Source of the DNA: Lachnospiraceae bacterium
Lineage (GTDB): Bacteria; Bacillota_A; Clostridia; Lachnospirales; Lachnospiraceae
DNA length: 11,883 nt
NCBI GenBank assembly: GCA_009774655.1
Contig: VSOD01000094.1
Coordinates: forward strand, 1 to 11,883
Direction: 5' to 3'
The notes under the pieces were generated by a model, which made no database searches, was not told where the DNA came from, and saw nothing but the letters and a program-made list of their open reading frames with translations. Numbering within the stretch: the first letter of the stretch is position 1; each line of letters starts with the position of its first letter. Of the stretch, positions 1 to 6,448 are shown piece after piece. The position numbers and the translations under genes were made by a program.

Positions 1-1
1 G

Positions 2-391
2 GATAAAACAGTAGAGGAATATGCAAAATTATTCGGCGTTCCGAAGCCGGAAGCATTCCGTGTCCCGGAAGAAGCAATCGCACATACAACTTTTAAGGGA
101 GAAGCAAGCAAGACGAGAGCCAGACTGGCGGTTTTTGATCTGGGACAGGTTGTGCTGGAGATCACGGAACCGGATGATGAGCCAAGCTCCTGGAAAGATT
201 TCCTGGAGAAAAACGGCGACGGTATCCACCACATTGCATTCATGACTGATGACAGAGAAGCAGCCGTCAAATACTTCGAGGAAAATGACATGCCCATCCG
301 TCATTACGGAGAATATGAGGGCGGAAACTACACAGTATTTGACAGCAAAGAGAAATTAGCAACTTTTGTACAGGTGAAATACGAACCGTAA
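2..391 (+). CDS. VOC-fold (glyoxalase/epimerase-like) protein, 5' end outside window
   Basis: The reading frame is open from base 2 to the TAA at 389-391 and gives 129 C-terminal residues; the start lies upstream of the window. The protein aligns by eye with the VOC protein at 5858-6328: SSWKDFLEKNGDGIHHIAF here matches STWRNYLNEHGEGIHHVAF there, and both share the VLEITEP/LQLELIQP strand and a GEY motif before the last strands. VOC proteins carry paired beta-alpha-beta-beta-beta modules around a divalent metal and include methylmalonyl-CoA epimerases, glyoxalases and dioxygenases. The GIHH histidines are present. The position of the usual C-terminal acidic metal ligand (IVELLE in the paralogue) reads FVQVKY, so Gln replaces Glu. 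The gene ends 33 bases before the binding-protein gene and is probably in its operon. The family call is firm; the substrate is unknown. Confidence 0.85.
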   Translation, partial: DKTVEEYAKLFGVPKPEAFRVPEEAIAHTTFKGEASKTRARLAVFDLGQVVLEITEPDDEPSSWKDFLEKNGDGIHHIAFMTDDREAAVKYFEENDMPIRHYGEYEGGNYTVFDSKEKLATFVQVKYEP

Positions 392-424
392 GGAAAAAAC
401 AGGATTCCAGAAAGGAGTAATTTT

Positions 425-1915
425 ATGAAGAGAAAATTAACGGCAGCTATCATGGCAGCATGTATGGTTACAGGTTTACTGGCAGGATGCGGTGACTCCG
501 CTGCAGACAGTTCGGGAAGCACATCCGGCGATACCCAGACCGAAGCGGTGCAGGAAAGCTCCACCACAACAGAAGCGGAGGCGGCTCCTGAACTTTCAGA
601 AAAAGATAAACAGGCGCAGGAAAAAGTAAAAATGAACATAGACGAGCTTCTGGCCAACGGTCTTGAGATCGAAGATACCGATCTGACCGGCGAATTCTCC
701 TACTGGTCTGCTTTTACGGGCGATTCCGCCGTCTGGGAGCAGAGCCGCGTAGACGCTTTCAACGAATTATACGCAGACAAAGGCATTAAGTGCAACGTGC
801 AGTTCGTTCCGGACGGCGCCGGTGTCAGTAACGGCAAACTTCTGTCCGCCATCGCCGGAGGACAGGCTCCCGACCTGATCATCTGCGATAACGCAACCGC
901 TGCCTATTCCTACGCGGCAAACGGCAGTTTCGAAATGTTACAGCCCTATCTGGATAAAGTTGACCTGAATGTAGATAACTTCTTCCCCGGCTGTAAAGAC
1001 GTTATCTATTATAAAGACGAACCATACCTGATCCCGCAGGATACCAACGTTATGCTGCTCTACTACAACCCGGATATGGTCACCGAGGCAGGCCTGGATC
1101 CGGAAAATCCGCCCACCACGCTGGACGAGCTGGACGCATGGGCAGAAGCTCTGACCATTCAGAACGATGACGGATCTTATGCGAGATTCGGTCTGATCCC
1201 CTGGCTTGACCTGCAGACGGACGCCTTCACGCTGCCTTTCTTCTTCGGTGCAGATGTGTACGACGCCTCCACCAACACCCTGAACCTGACGTCTCCGGAA
1301 ATGGTTGCCTGCATGGAGTGGTTCCAGAGTTACGGCGAGAAATATGATCCTGAGCGTATTTCTTCCTTTACTTCCGGCTTGGGCGGCATGTTTTCACCCG
1401 ATCACGCCTTTATGACCGGCAAAGTTGCCATGACCATCACTGGTAACTGGTTTACGGGAGCACTGAGAACTTACGCGCCTGATGTGAACTATAAAGTGTG
1501 TGCAATCCCCGCTCCGGAAGGCGGACGTTCCAACAGCACCACTTTTGCCACCAATGTTTTCGCGATTCCACAGGGTTCCAAAAACCCCGAACTGGCTACC
1601 TTGTTCATCAAGTTCTGTATGTCCGGCGCAGTTAACGAGGACAACTTTGCCGAGTGGAGAAGTATCCCCACCAGTGATGCGGAATTTGACAATGTGAGCC
1701 TGACCAAGAACGGCGATGAAATCTATGCGTTGGAGAGAGAACTGGCTAATTCGCCCGAGAATGGTATTCCGGCACTGTGTTCCGTTTCCACGGAACTGGC
1801 AAAGGCAATGGTTACCTTCCGCGAGAGCGTTATCTACGGAAATACCACGGATATCGCCGGTGAACTGCAGAAACTGCAGGATAAATATCAGGCGGAACTT
1901 GATAAGAACAACTAA
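425..1915 (+). CDS. ABC transporter sugar-binding lipoprotein (extracellular solute-binding protein, family 1 type)
   Basis: This 496-residue protein starts at ATG 425 behind AAAGGAG (411-417). Its N-terminus is a lipoprotein signal: basic MKRK, a hydrophobic stretch, and the lipobox LLAGC with Cys22 as the predicted lipidated residue. Residues 23-60 form a Ser/Thr/Glu-rich linker that tethers the domain to the membrane. The rest has the two-lobe layout of carbohydrate (CUT1) binding proteins, with the typical segments GQAPDLIICDNATAAYSY, LIPQDTNVMLLYYNPDMVTEAGL, and AFMTGKVAMTITGNW near residue 340, followed by IPAPEGG. It would capture the substrate outside the cell and deliver it to the two permeases encoded immediately downstream. 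Its length is at the long end for the family. The ligand cannot be read from sequence; the flanking dehydrogenase genes suggest a sugar or glycoside. Confidence 0.95.
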   Translation: MKRKLTAAIMAACMVTGLLAGCGDSAADSSGSTSGDTQTEAVQESSTTTEAEAAPELSEKDKQAQEKVKMNIDELLANGLEIEDTDLTGEFSYWSAFTGDSAVWEQSRVDAFNELYADKGIKCNVQFVPDGAGVSNGKLLSAIAGGQAPDLIICDNATAAYSYAANGSFEMLQPYLDKVDLNVDNFFPGCKDVIYYKDEPYLIPQDTNVMLLYYNPDMVTEAGLDPENPPTTLDELDAWAEALTIQNDDGSYARFGLIPWLDLQTDAFTLPFFFGADVYDASTNTLNLTSPEMVACMEWFQSYGEKYDPERISSFTSGLGGMFSPDHAFMTGKVAMTITGNWFTGALRTYAPDVNYKVCAIPAPEGGRSNSTTFATNVFAIPQGSKNPELATLFIKFCMSGAVNEDNFAEWRSIPTSDAEFDNVSLTKNGDEIYALERELANSPENGIPALCSVSTELAKAMVTFRESVIYGNTTDIAGELQKLQDKYQAELDKNN

Positions 1916-1951
1916 CGGGTATATACCCTGCATTTCGTTGATATTATGTCA

Positions 1952-1974
1952 AGAAGCCCCAATTCGGGGCTTCT
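1952..1974 (+). promoter_or_regulatory. Intercistronic hairpin between binding protein and permease genes
   Basis: A perfect 9-bp stem, AGAAGCCCC (1952-1960) with GGGGCTTCT (1966-1974), closes a 5-base loop. It sits in the 87-base gap between the binding-protein stop and the first permease start. No U-run follows, so it is not a classical intrinsic terminator. A stable hairpin here is typical of sugar ABC operons, where it protects the 3' end of the binding-protein message or partly attenuates read-through, giving more binding protein than permease. That role is inferred. Confidence 0.7.
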
Positions 1975-2002
1975 CCGGCATATATCAAGAAAGGAGATTC
2001 TC

Positions 2003-2860
2003 ATGAAGTCCACACGAGCCTCTGCTAGGAGAAGAAAATTTCCCAGCCTTGAAGCAGTCACTCTTTATGTTATATTAACCGTTTTGGCCATTTTGTTCGT
2101 TCTCCCTGTGTTTTACCTTTTCATGGGCGCGTTCAAGGCTGAGAGTGAATTGTTCCGCGTACCCTTTAAATGGCTGCCGGATAAATTCATACTCGACAAT
2201 TTCAGCAATATGTTTCAGTCCATTCCCTTTATGCGTTACCTGAAAAATACAATGATCATTGTAGCGTTTAACATTGTCGGCTCCCTGCTTTCCTGTTCGC
2301 TGGTAGCCTACGGATTTTCAAGGCTGCGGTGGCCGGGACGGGATAAAGTATTTATTCTTGTGTTGATCACCATGATCCTCCCTTATCAGGTAACATTGGT
2401 TCCGCTGTTCCTTATGTTTACGAAAATAAAGTGGATCGGCACCTTTCTGCCGCTTATCGTACCCTGCTTTTTCGGAAATCCCTTTTTTATTTTCCTGCTG
2501 CGACAGTTCTTTACGGGAATTCCGCAGGATATCTCAGAAGCTGCGAGAATTGACGGAGCAAGTGAATTTACCATCTTTTCCAGGCTGATACTTCCCATGG
2601 CAAAACCCGCCCTGACAACAGTAGCGCTTTTTGCCTTCATCCGCTCATGGAATGACTTCCTGGGACCACTGGTCTTTCTGGGAAGAGACGAACTGTACAC
2701 ACTGTCACTGGCAGCTTCCATGTTAAAGTCCAATCTGGATCCCAACTGGAGCGTACTTCTGGCTCTGGGTACGGTCATGATCCTGCCGGTGCTGCTCATA
2801 TTCTTCGTCATGCAGAAATACTTCATTCAAGGTATCGCCATGTCGGGAATCAAAGGATAG
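2003..2860 (+). CDS. Carbohydrate ABC transporter permease, MalG type
   Basis: This inner-membrane permease subunit has 285 residues. The start at ATG 2003 is chosen because AAGGAG (1991-1996) precedes it at a normal distance; an in-frame ATG at 1946 lies before the hairpin and has no ribosome binding site. Hydrophobic segments near residues 20-42, 84-104, 115-139, 148-168, 203-224 and 250-272 fit six membrane helices. The cytoplasmic EAA loop that docks on the ATPase is clear: EAARIDG begins at Glu179, with Gly185 and the closing ILP at Pro198. The C-terminus, QKYFIQGIAMSGIKG, is typical of MalG-type (CUT1) permeases. It should pair with the MalF-type subunit encoded 12 bases downstream. The MalG-type gene precedes the MalF-type gene here, the reverse of the usual order. 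No ATPase gene is in the window; a shared MsmX-type ATPase encoded elsewhere is the usual solution in Bacillota. Confidence 0.93.
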   Translation: MKSTRASARRRKFPSLEAVTLYVILTVLAILFVLPVFYLFMGAFKAESELFRVPFKWLPDKFILDNFSNMFQSIPFMRYLKNTMIIVAFNIVGSLLSCSLVAYGFSRLRWPGRDKVFILVLITMILPYQVTLVPLFLMFTKIKWIGTFLPLIVPCFFGNPFFIFLLRQFFTGIPQDISEAARIDGASEFTIFSRLILPMAKPALTTVALFAFIRSWNDFLGPLVFLGRDELYTLSLAASMLKSNLDPNWSVLLALGTVMILPVLLIFFVMQKYFIQGIAMSGIKG

Positions 2861-2872
2861 GAGGTGGAACGA

Positions 2873-3796
2873 ATGAATCACGCAACAGATAAGCAACCTG
2901 CTCCGATTAAAAAAAGTAAAATGAATATCCGGCAAAAGGAAACAATTCATGGACTGCTGTTTATTTCACCCTGGGTCATTGGATTCCTGATATTTACATT
3001 GTACCCGATCTGTTCTTCGCTGTACTACTCTTTGTGCGAATACCAGGTAATCAAGGATCCTGTATTTATTGGATTTGACAATTACAAGACATTATTCCAT
3101 GATAAAACTTTCCTCAAAGCCATGAGCAACACATTCTACATGGTGATCCTGGGCGTCCCGATCACCACCTTTATTGCCGTGACAGTATCGATCATGCTGA
3201 ACAATAAGAAGCTTCACTATACCGGGCCGTTCCGGATCGTCTTCTTTATCCCCACACTGGTACCCACCGTGGTGGCCTGCCTGTTATGGATCTGGGTGAT
3301 GCAGCCCGAGACCGGTATTGTCAACAAATTGTTGGGATACATTGGCATCAAGGGACCCGGCTGGCTCTCCAGCATGTTCTGGTCGAAACCGGCTCTGATC
3401 CTGATGATGATCTGGACCTGCGGAAATGCCATCATTATCTATCTGGCCGGTCTGCAGGATATTCCGGGCAGTCTCTATGAATCCGCCGCCCTGGACGGTG
3501 CAGGTTTTATCAGACAAACAATCTCTGTGACCATACCGCTTCTGCGTTCCACCCTGCTCTACAACATGGTAACGCTGATCATCGGTGTGTTCCAGTGGTT
3601 CGCAGAACCTTACATCATGACCAACGGCGGGCCGGACAACCAGACTATGTTCTACTCCCTGTATCTGTACCAGAACGCATTCTCCTATTTCAAGATGGGA
3701 TATGCTTCCGCTATGGCATGGGTGCTGCTGCTGATCGCCCTGGCAATTATTCTTGTGCTGTTTAAGGTTTTCCGCTTTGGAGAATCGGATTATTGA
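2873..3796 (+). CDS. Sugar ABC transporter permease, MalF type
   Basis: This is the 307-residue partner permease. The start at ATG 2873 is set by AGGAGG (2859-2864), which overlaps the stop codon of the upstream gene and lies 8 bases away; a GTG at 2864 falls inside that ribosome binding site and is rejected. After a polar basic N-terminus (1-22), six hydrophobic segments fall near 26-50, 86-108, 122-143, 172-192, 227-245 and 278-299. The EAA loop reads ESAALDG from Glu203, with Gly209 and Pro222. The TNGGP at 250-254 matches the conserved TxGGP segment of MalF/UgpA-type permeases. Together with the preceding MalG-type protein it would form the transmembrane channel fed by the binding protein at 425-1915. 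Close spacing implies translational coupling to the upstream permease. Confidence 0.93.
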   Translation: MNHATDKQPAPIKKSKMNIRQKETIHGLLFISPWVIGFLIFTLYPICSSLYYSLCEYQVIKDPVFIGFDNYKTLFHDKTFLKAMSNTFYMVILGVPITTFIAVTVSIMLNNKKLHYTGPFRIVFFIPTLVPTVVACLLWIWVMQPETGIVNKLLGYIGIKGPGWLSSMFWSKPALILMMIWTCGNAIIIYLAGLQDIPGSLYESAALDGAGFIRQTISVTIPLLRSTLLYNMVTLIIGVFQWFAEPYIMTNGGPDNQTMFYSLYLYQNAFSYFKMGYASAMAWVLLLIALAIILVLFKVFRFGESDY

Positions 3797-3840
3797 TTAC
3801 TGCCCGGACGCGCACAAGCCACGAAAGGAGGAAATTTGCT

Positions 3841-4572
3841 ATGATTGGTTTTGTAACAGGAGCTAACAGAGGCCTTGGTTACGAGCTTGTAAAGGAGGGA
3901 CTGCAAAGAGGACACAAAATGCTGGCATCCTGTCGAAAGACGGATCCTGTATCTGCCGCAGATCTCTACCTGCTGCAGGAACAGTATGGTGAGCGAATCA
4001 GGATCATGCCGCTTGATGTGGTAAATGAAACACAGGCGGCACAGGCGGCCGAAGAAGTCAAGCGACAATATGACAGCCTGGATTTCCTGTTCAACAACGC
4101 CGGTGTGCTTTTCGAGAAAATGGTCATGCCGGGAGATGCCATCGCCGACCTGGATGTGGACAGATTCCGGGAAACACTGGATGTAAACATTACAGGCACG
4201 GCCATCGTACTGAAATATTTCATCCGTCTGCTCTATGCGTCAACGGATCCCTGTATCATGAATATCACCTCGGAAGCGGGACACCTGAGTCCTGAAGGCT
4301 ATAACTATCTGGCCTACTCGGTCTCCAAGCATGGAGCTAATATGTACACCCAGAAGATCCGCAACTATCTGGCAGCGGAAAAGGCAGATAAAAATATCCG
4401 GATCTACATGGTACATCCGGGACGCCTGGACACCATAATGGGCAAAGAAAACGCTCAGATCCATCCACAGAAATCCGCCGAGGGCCTCTTCGATATTCTG
4501 GAACGGAAAACATACATTCCACCCATGGATGTTCCCTTCATTAATTACAGAGGGGAGCCGATGCCTTATTGA
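3841..4572 (+). CDS. Short-chain dehydrogenase/reductase, C-factor/sniffer-like
   Basis: This classical SDR has 243 residues, starting at ATG 3841 behind AAAGGAGG (3824-3831). An in-frame upstream extension to 3793 would overlap the permease gene and lacks a ribosome binding site. The nucleotide-binding motif TGANRGLG lies at residues 6-13, followed by LDV (58-60), NNAG (85-88), catalytic Asn116 in DVNITG, Ser144 in NITSEAG, and Tyr159/Lys163 in YSVSK, so the catalytic tetrad is intact. HPG at 192-194 and the MG-containing tail recall C-factor/sniffer-type carbonyl reductases. The enzyme should be a cytosolic NAD(P)H-dependent alcohol or ketone oxidoreductase. In this operon it may reduce a keto intermediate made by the Gfo/Idh/MocA enzyme encoded next, or oxidise another hydroxyl of the imported sugar; this is inference. 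Substrate and cofactor preference are not readable with confidence. Confidence 0.92.
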   Translation: MIGFVTGANRGLGYELVKEGLQRGHKMLASCRKTDPVSAADLYLLQEQYGERIRIMPLDVVNETQAAQAAEEVKRQYDSLDFLFNNAGVLFEKMVMPGDAIADLDVDRFRETLDVNITGTAIVLKYFIRLLYASTDPCIMNITSEAGHLSPEGYNYLAYSVSKHGANMYTQKIRNYLAAEKADKNIRIYMVHPGRLDTIMGKENAQIHPQKSAEGLFDILERKTYIPPMDVPFINYRGEPMPY

Positions 4573-4644
4573 AAGACTATAAGCCAGTCGGACGGCCTGT
4601 TGAAAGCAGCTGCCGTATTTATAAATCAGGAAGGAGCAAATAAA

Positions 4645-5796
4645 ATGGAACAAACAAAGATCGGAATCATAGGCTGCGGCGTGATCAGTAATACATATAT
4701 CCGGGATATCCAGAGATTCTATGATAAGCTGTACATCTGCGCCTGTGCAGACGTTGACACCAAACTGGCGGCACAGCACGCTGCCAAATATCATATCCCG
4801 ACAGGCTGTTCCGTAGACGAATTACTCTCCATGGACGAGATCGAGATCGTAGTCAATCTCACCCCGCCGCAGTTCCACACAGAGATCAACAGAAAGATTC
4901 TTCTCGCGGGCAGGCACCTTTTCTGTGAAAAGCCTTTCGCGCTGACGGTGGAAGATGCGGAGGAGATCCTGCAGCTGGCCCATGAAAAGGGACTGGCCGT
5001 CGGCAGCGCCCCGGACACCTTTATGGGATCTTCTCTGCAGACCTGTAACAAACTCATGCGGGACGGATGGATAGGCAAACCGCTGTACGCAACGGCCAAT
5101 ATGATGTCCGGCGGTGTGGAAACATGGCATCCTGCCCCGGCCAATTTCTATAAGGAAGGCGCCGGACCGCTGTATGATATGGGTCCATACTATTTCACGG
5201 CTCTTACCACTTTACTGGGCCCCCTCAAAAGTGTATGTGCCTTTTCCGGAACCGGCTTTTCCAACCGCAAAGTCTATACCGGCCCTTACAAGGGTACAAC
5301 TGTACCGGTGGAGACACCTACCCATTATTCCGGCATGGCGCAGCTGGAGAGCGGTGTGATTGTAAGCCTGAATTTCAGTTTTGATATCTGGCATTCCAAT
5401 CTGCCCATGCTGGAGATCTACGGCACAGAGGGTACATTGGAAGTGCCTGATCCCAATATGTCCGGCGGACGGCCGAAAGTTTACCGGAAGGAAAGAACGC
5501 TGGATACCCTCTACTGTGACAGTGAGGAAACAAAGGCGAAGCTGCATGTCAGTGCAGAAGTACCGGAGCTTTTCCCGAACATCGGAGAATATACGAGGGG
5601 AGCAGGTATCCTGGATCTGGCTTATGCCATCCGGGAAGGCCGTCCGCCAAGAGCATGCGGCGCTCTCGCCTGCCATGTGATCGAGGCGATTACCGGTATG
5701 ATGAGATCCGCCGAAATTCACGAAATCTATAACATGAAAACTACCTGTGTCATCCCTGATGCGCTGCATATGGGCATGGCACCGGGAGAAATATAA
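4645..5796 (+). CDS. Gfo/Idh/MocA family NAD(P)-dependent sugar dehydrogenase
   Basis: This 383-residue protein starts at ATG 4645 behind AAGGAG (4631-4636); the in-frame ATG at 4600 lacks a ribosome binding site. The N-terminal Rossmann fold shows GIIGCGVIS (residues 7-15) and the acidic ADVD at 35-38, which favours NAD over NADP. The family signature EKP is at 95-97, giving catalytic Lys96. The C-terminal alpha/beta substrate domain contains GPLYDMGPYYFTAL, with Asp178 and Tyr182 or Tyr183 where relatives have Asp and His/Tyr. A WHPAP segment at 161-165 is a possible substrate contact. Family members oxidise or reduce one ring hydroxyl of sugars, inositols or glycosides. The family includes IolG, glucose-fructose oxidoreductase and the C3-oxidising enzymes of keto-glycoside pathways. 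With a TIM-barrel isomerase-like enzyme in the same operon, making a keto-sugar for a later isomerisation or elimination is plausible but unproven. Confidence 0.93.
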   Translation: MEQTKIGIIGCGVISNTYIRDIQRFYDKLYICACADVDTKLAAQHAAKYHIPTGCSVDELLSMDEIEIVVNLTPPQFHTEINRKILLAGRHLFCEKPFALTVEDAEEILQLAHEKGLAVGSAPDTFMGSSLQTCNKLMRDGWIGKPLYATANMMSGGVETWHPAPANFYKEGAGPLYDMGPYYFTALTTLLGPLKSVCAFSGTGFSNRKVYTGPYKGTTVPVETPTHYSGMAQLESGVIVSLNFSFDIWHSNLPMLEIYGTEGTLEVPDPNMSGGRPKVYRKERTLDTLYCDSEETKAKLHVSAEVPELFPNIGEYTRGAGILDLAYAIREGRPPRACGALACHVIEAITGMMRSAEIHEIYNMKTTCVIPDALHMGMAPGEI

Positions 5797-5797
5797 A

Positions 5798-5816
5798 AAA
5801 CGGGCACAGCTCGTTT
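5798..5816 (+). promoter_or_regulatory. Weak intercistronic hairpin
   Basis: AAACGGG (5798-5804) can pair with CTCGTTT (5810-5816) around a 5-base loop, using one G-U pair. It begins two bases after the dehydrogenase stop codon and has no clean U-run. It may be a 3'-end stabiliser or a partial terminator before the VOC gene. Support is weak, because short stems like this also arise by chance. Confidence 0.3.
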
Positions 5817-5857
5817 ATGCAAAACAATTTTATATTAACGAAAGAGAGGAAAAGAAT

Positions 5858-6328
5858 ATGAACGGAGTAGTAGGAACAAATTTAGTATGCCAGGTAGGAT
5901 TTATCGTAAAGGATATCCAGGCAACCAAGAAAAAATGGGCGGAGTTTCTCGGTGTAGAAGAACCGGAAGCAAATCTGTGCGGAGAATATGAGATCATGCA
6001 GACCCAGTTTATGGGTGCGCCGGCGCCGGAAGCAAACAGCTATCTTGCTTTCTTTGATGTAGGACCGGGCCTGCAGTTAGAGCTGATCCAGCCCAACGAA
6101 GCATCCTCCACCTGGAGAAACTACCTGAATGAGCACGGCGAGGGAATCCATCACGTTGCTTTCAATATTCAGGGGATGAAAATGCCTGAGGCCGTAAAGA
6201 GATGTGAAGATTTCGGTATGACATTGGAGCAGAAGGGTGAATATGGCGATGCATCCGGCAGATATGTGTATATGAACGCATATAAAGATCTGAAATGCAT
6301 CGTTGAACTTCTGGAAAGCGATAAATAG
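5858..6328 (+). CDS. VOC-fold (glyoxalase/methylmalonyl-CoA epimerase-like) protein
   Basis: This 156-residue protein starts at ATG 5858 behind AGAGAGGA (5843-5850); the long in-frame extension overlapping the dehydrogenase gene is rejected. The layout is that of a two-module VOC protein. Strand 1 is VCQVGFIVKDIQATKKKW, the mid strand is GLQLELIQP with Glu75, the second module opens with GEGIHHVAF with His98/His99, and the last strand is CIVELLE with Glu150. In methylmalonyl-CoA epimerases and glyoxalases the first position is usually His (DHVGI); here it is Gln12, which can still ligate metal, so a 1-Gln/2-Glu/1-His style site is possible. The size fits a single-chain epimerase-like VOC protein, often dimeric. 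It is a paralogue of the truncated gene at 2-391. The reaction is unknown; epimerisation, isomerisation or lyase chemistry on an enolisable keto-sugar would fit the context. Confidence 0.88.
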   Translation: MNGVVGTNLVCQVGFIVKDIQATKKKWAEFLGVEEPEANLCGEYEIMQTQFMGAPAPEANSYLAFFDVGPGLQLELIQPNEASSTWRNYLNEHGEGIHHVAFNIQGMKMPEAVKRCEDFGMTLEQKGEYGDASGRYVYMNAYKDLKCIVELLESDK

Positions 6329-6350
6329 TCCGTATGGTATATGAACGAGA

Positions 6351-6384
6351 AAGCAGGGCAGCGTATTTCAGCGCTGTCCTGCTT
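6351..6384 (+). promoter_or_regulatory. Strong intercistronic hairpin before the isomerase gene
   Basis: A 13-bp stem with one G-U pair forms between AAGCAGGGCAGCG (6351-6363) and CGCTGTCCTGCTT (6372-6384) around an 8-base loop. It starts 22 bases after the VOC stop and lies in a 120-base gap, the longest inside the operon. The sequence after it (CAAATAACAG) is not U-rich, so full intrinsic termination is unlikely. It probably stabilises the upstream message or lowers expression of the last gene. A TTGACA at 6403-6408 lies just downstream, but no -10 is spaced to match it. Confidence 0.65.
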
Positions 6385-6448
6385 CAAATAACAGTGAAAA
6401 CTTTGACACCCAAAATATATGACAAACCTGCAAGGAAGGAGATTATCT

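Noticed and set aside
1394..1933. A 179-codon - strand open frame
   Set aside because: It is the antisense shadow of the sugar-binding protein gene and shows no domain or ribosome binding site.
1946..2002. A longer start (ATG 1946) for the MalG-type permease
   Set aside because: It would translate through the hairpin and the ribosome binding site and add a non-membrane-type peptide. ATG 2003 has a properly spaced AAGGAG.
5212..5769. A 185-codon - strand open frame
   Set aside because: It is antisense to the well-supported Gfo/Idh/MocA gene.
6403..6421. TTGACA at 6403-6408 with TATATG at 6416-6421 as an internal promoter for the isomerase gene
   Set aside because: The spacer is only 7 bases, and the position 17 bases downstream of TTGACA has no -10-like sequence.
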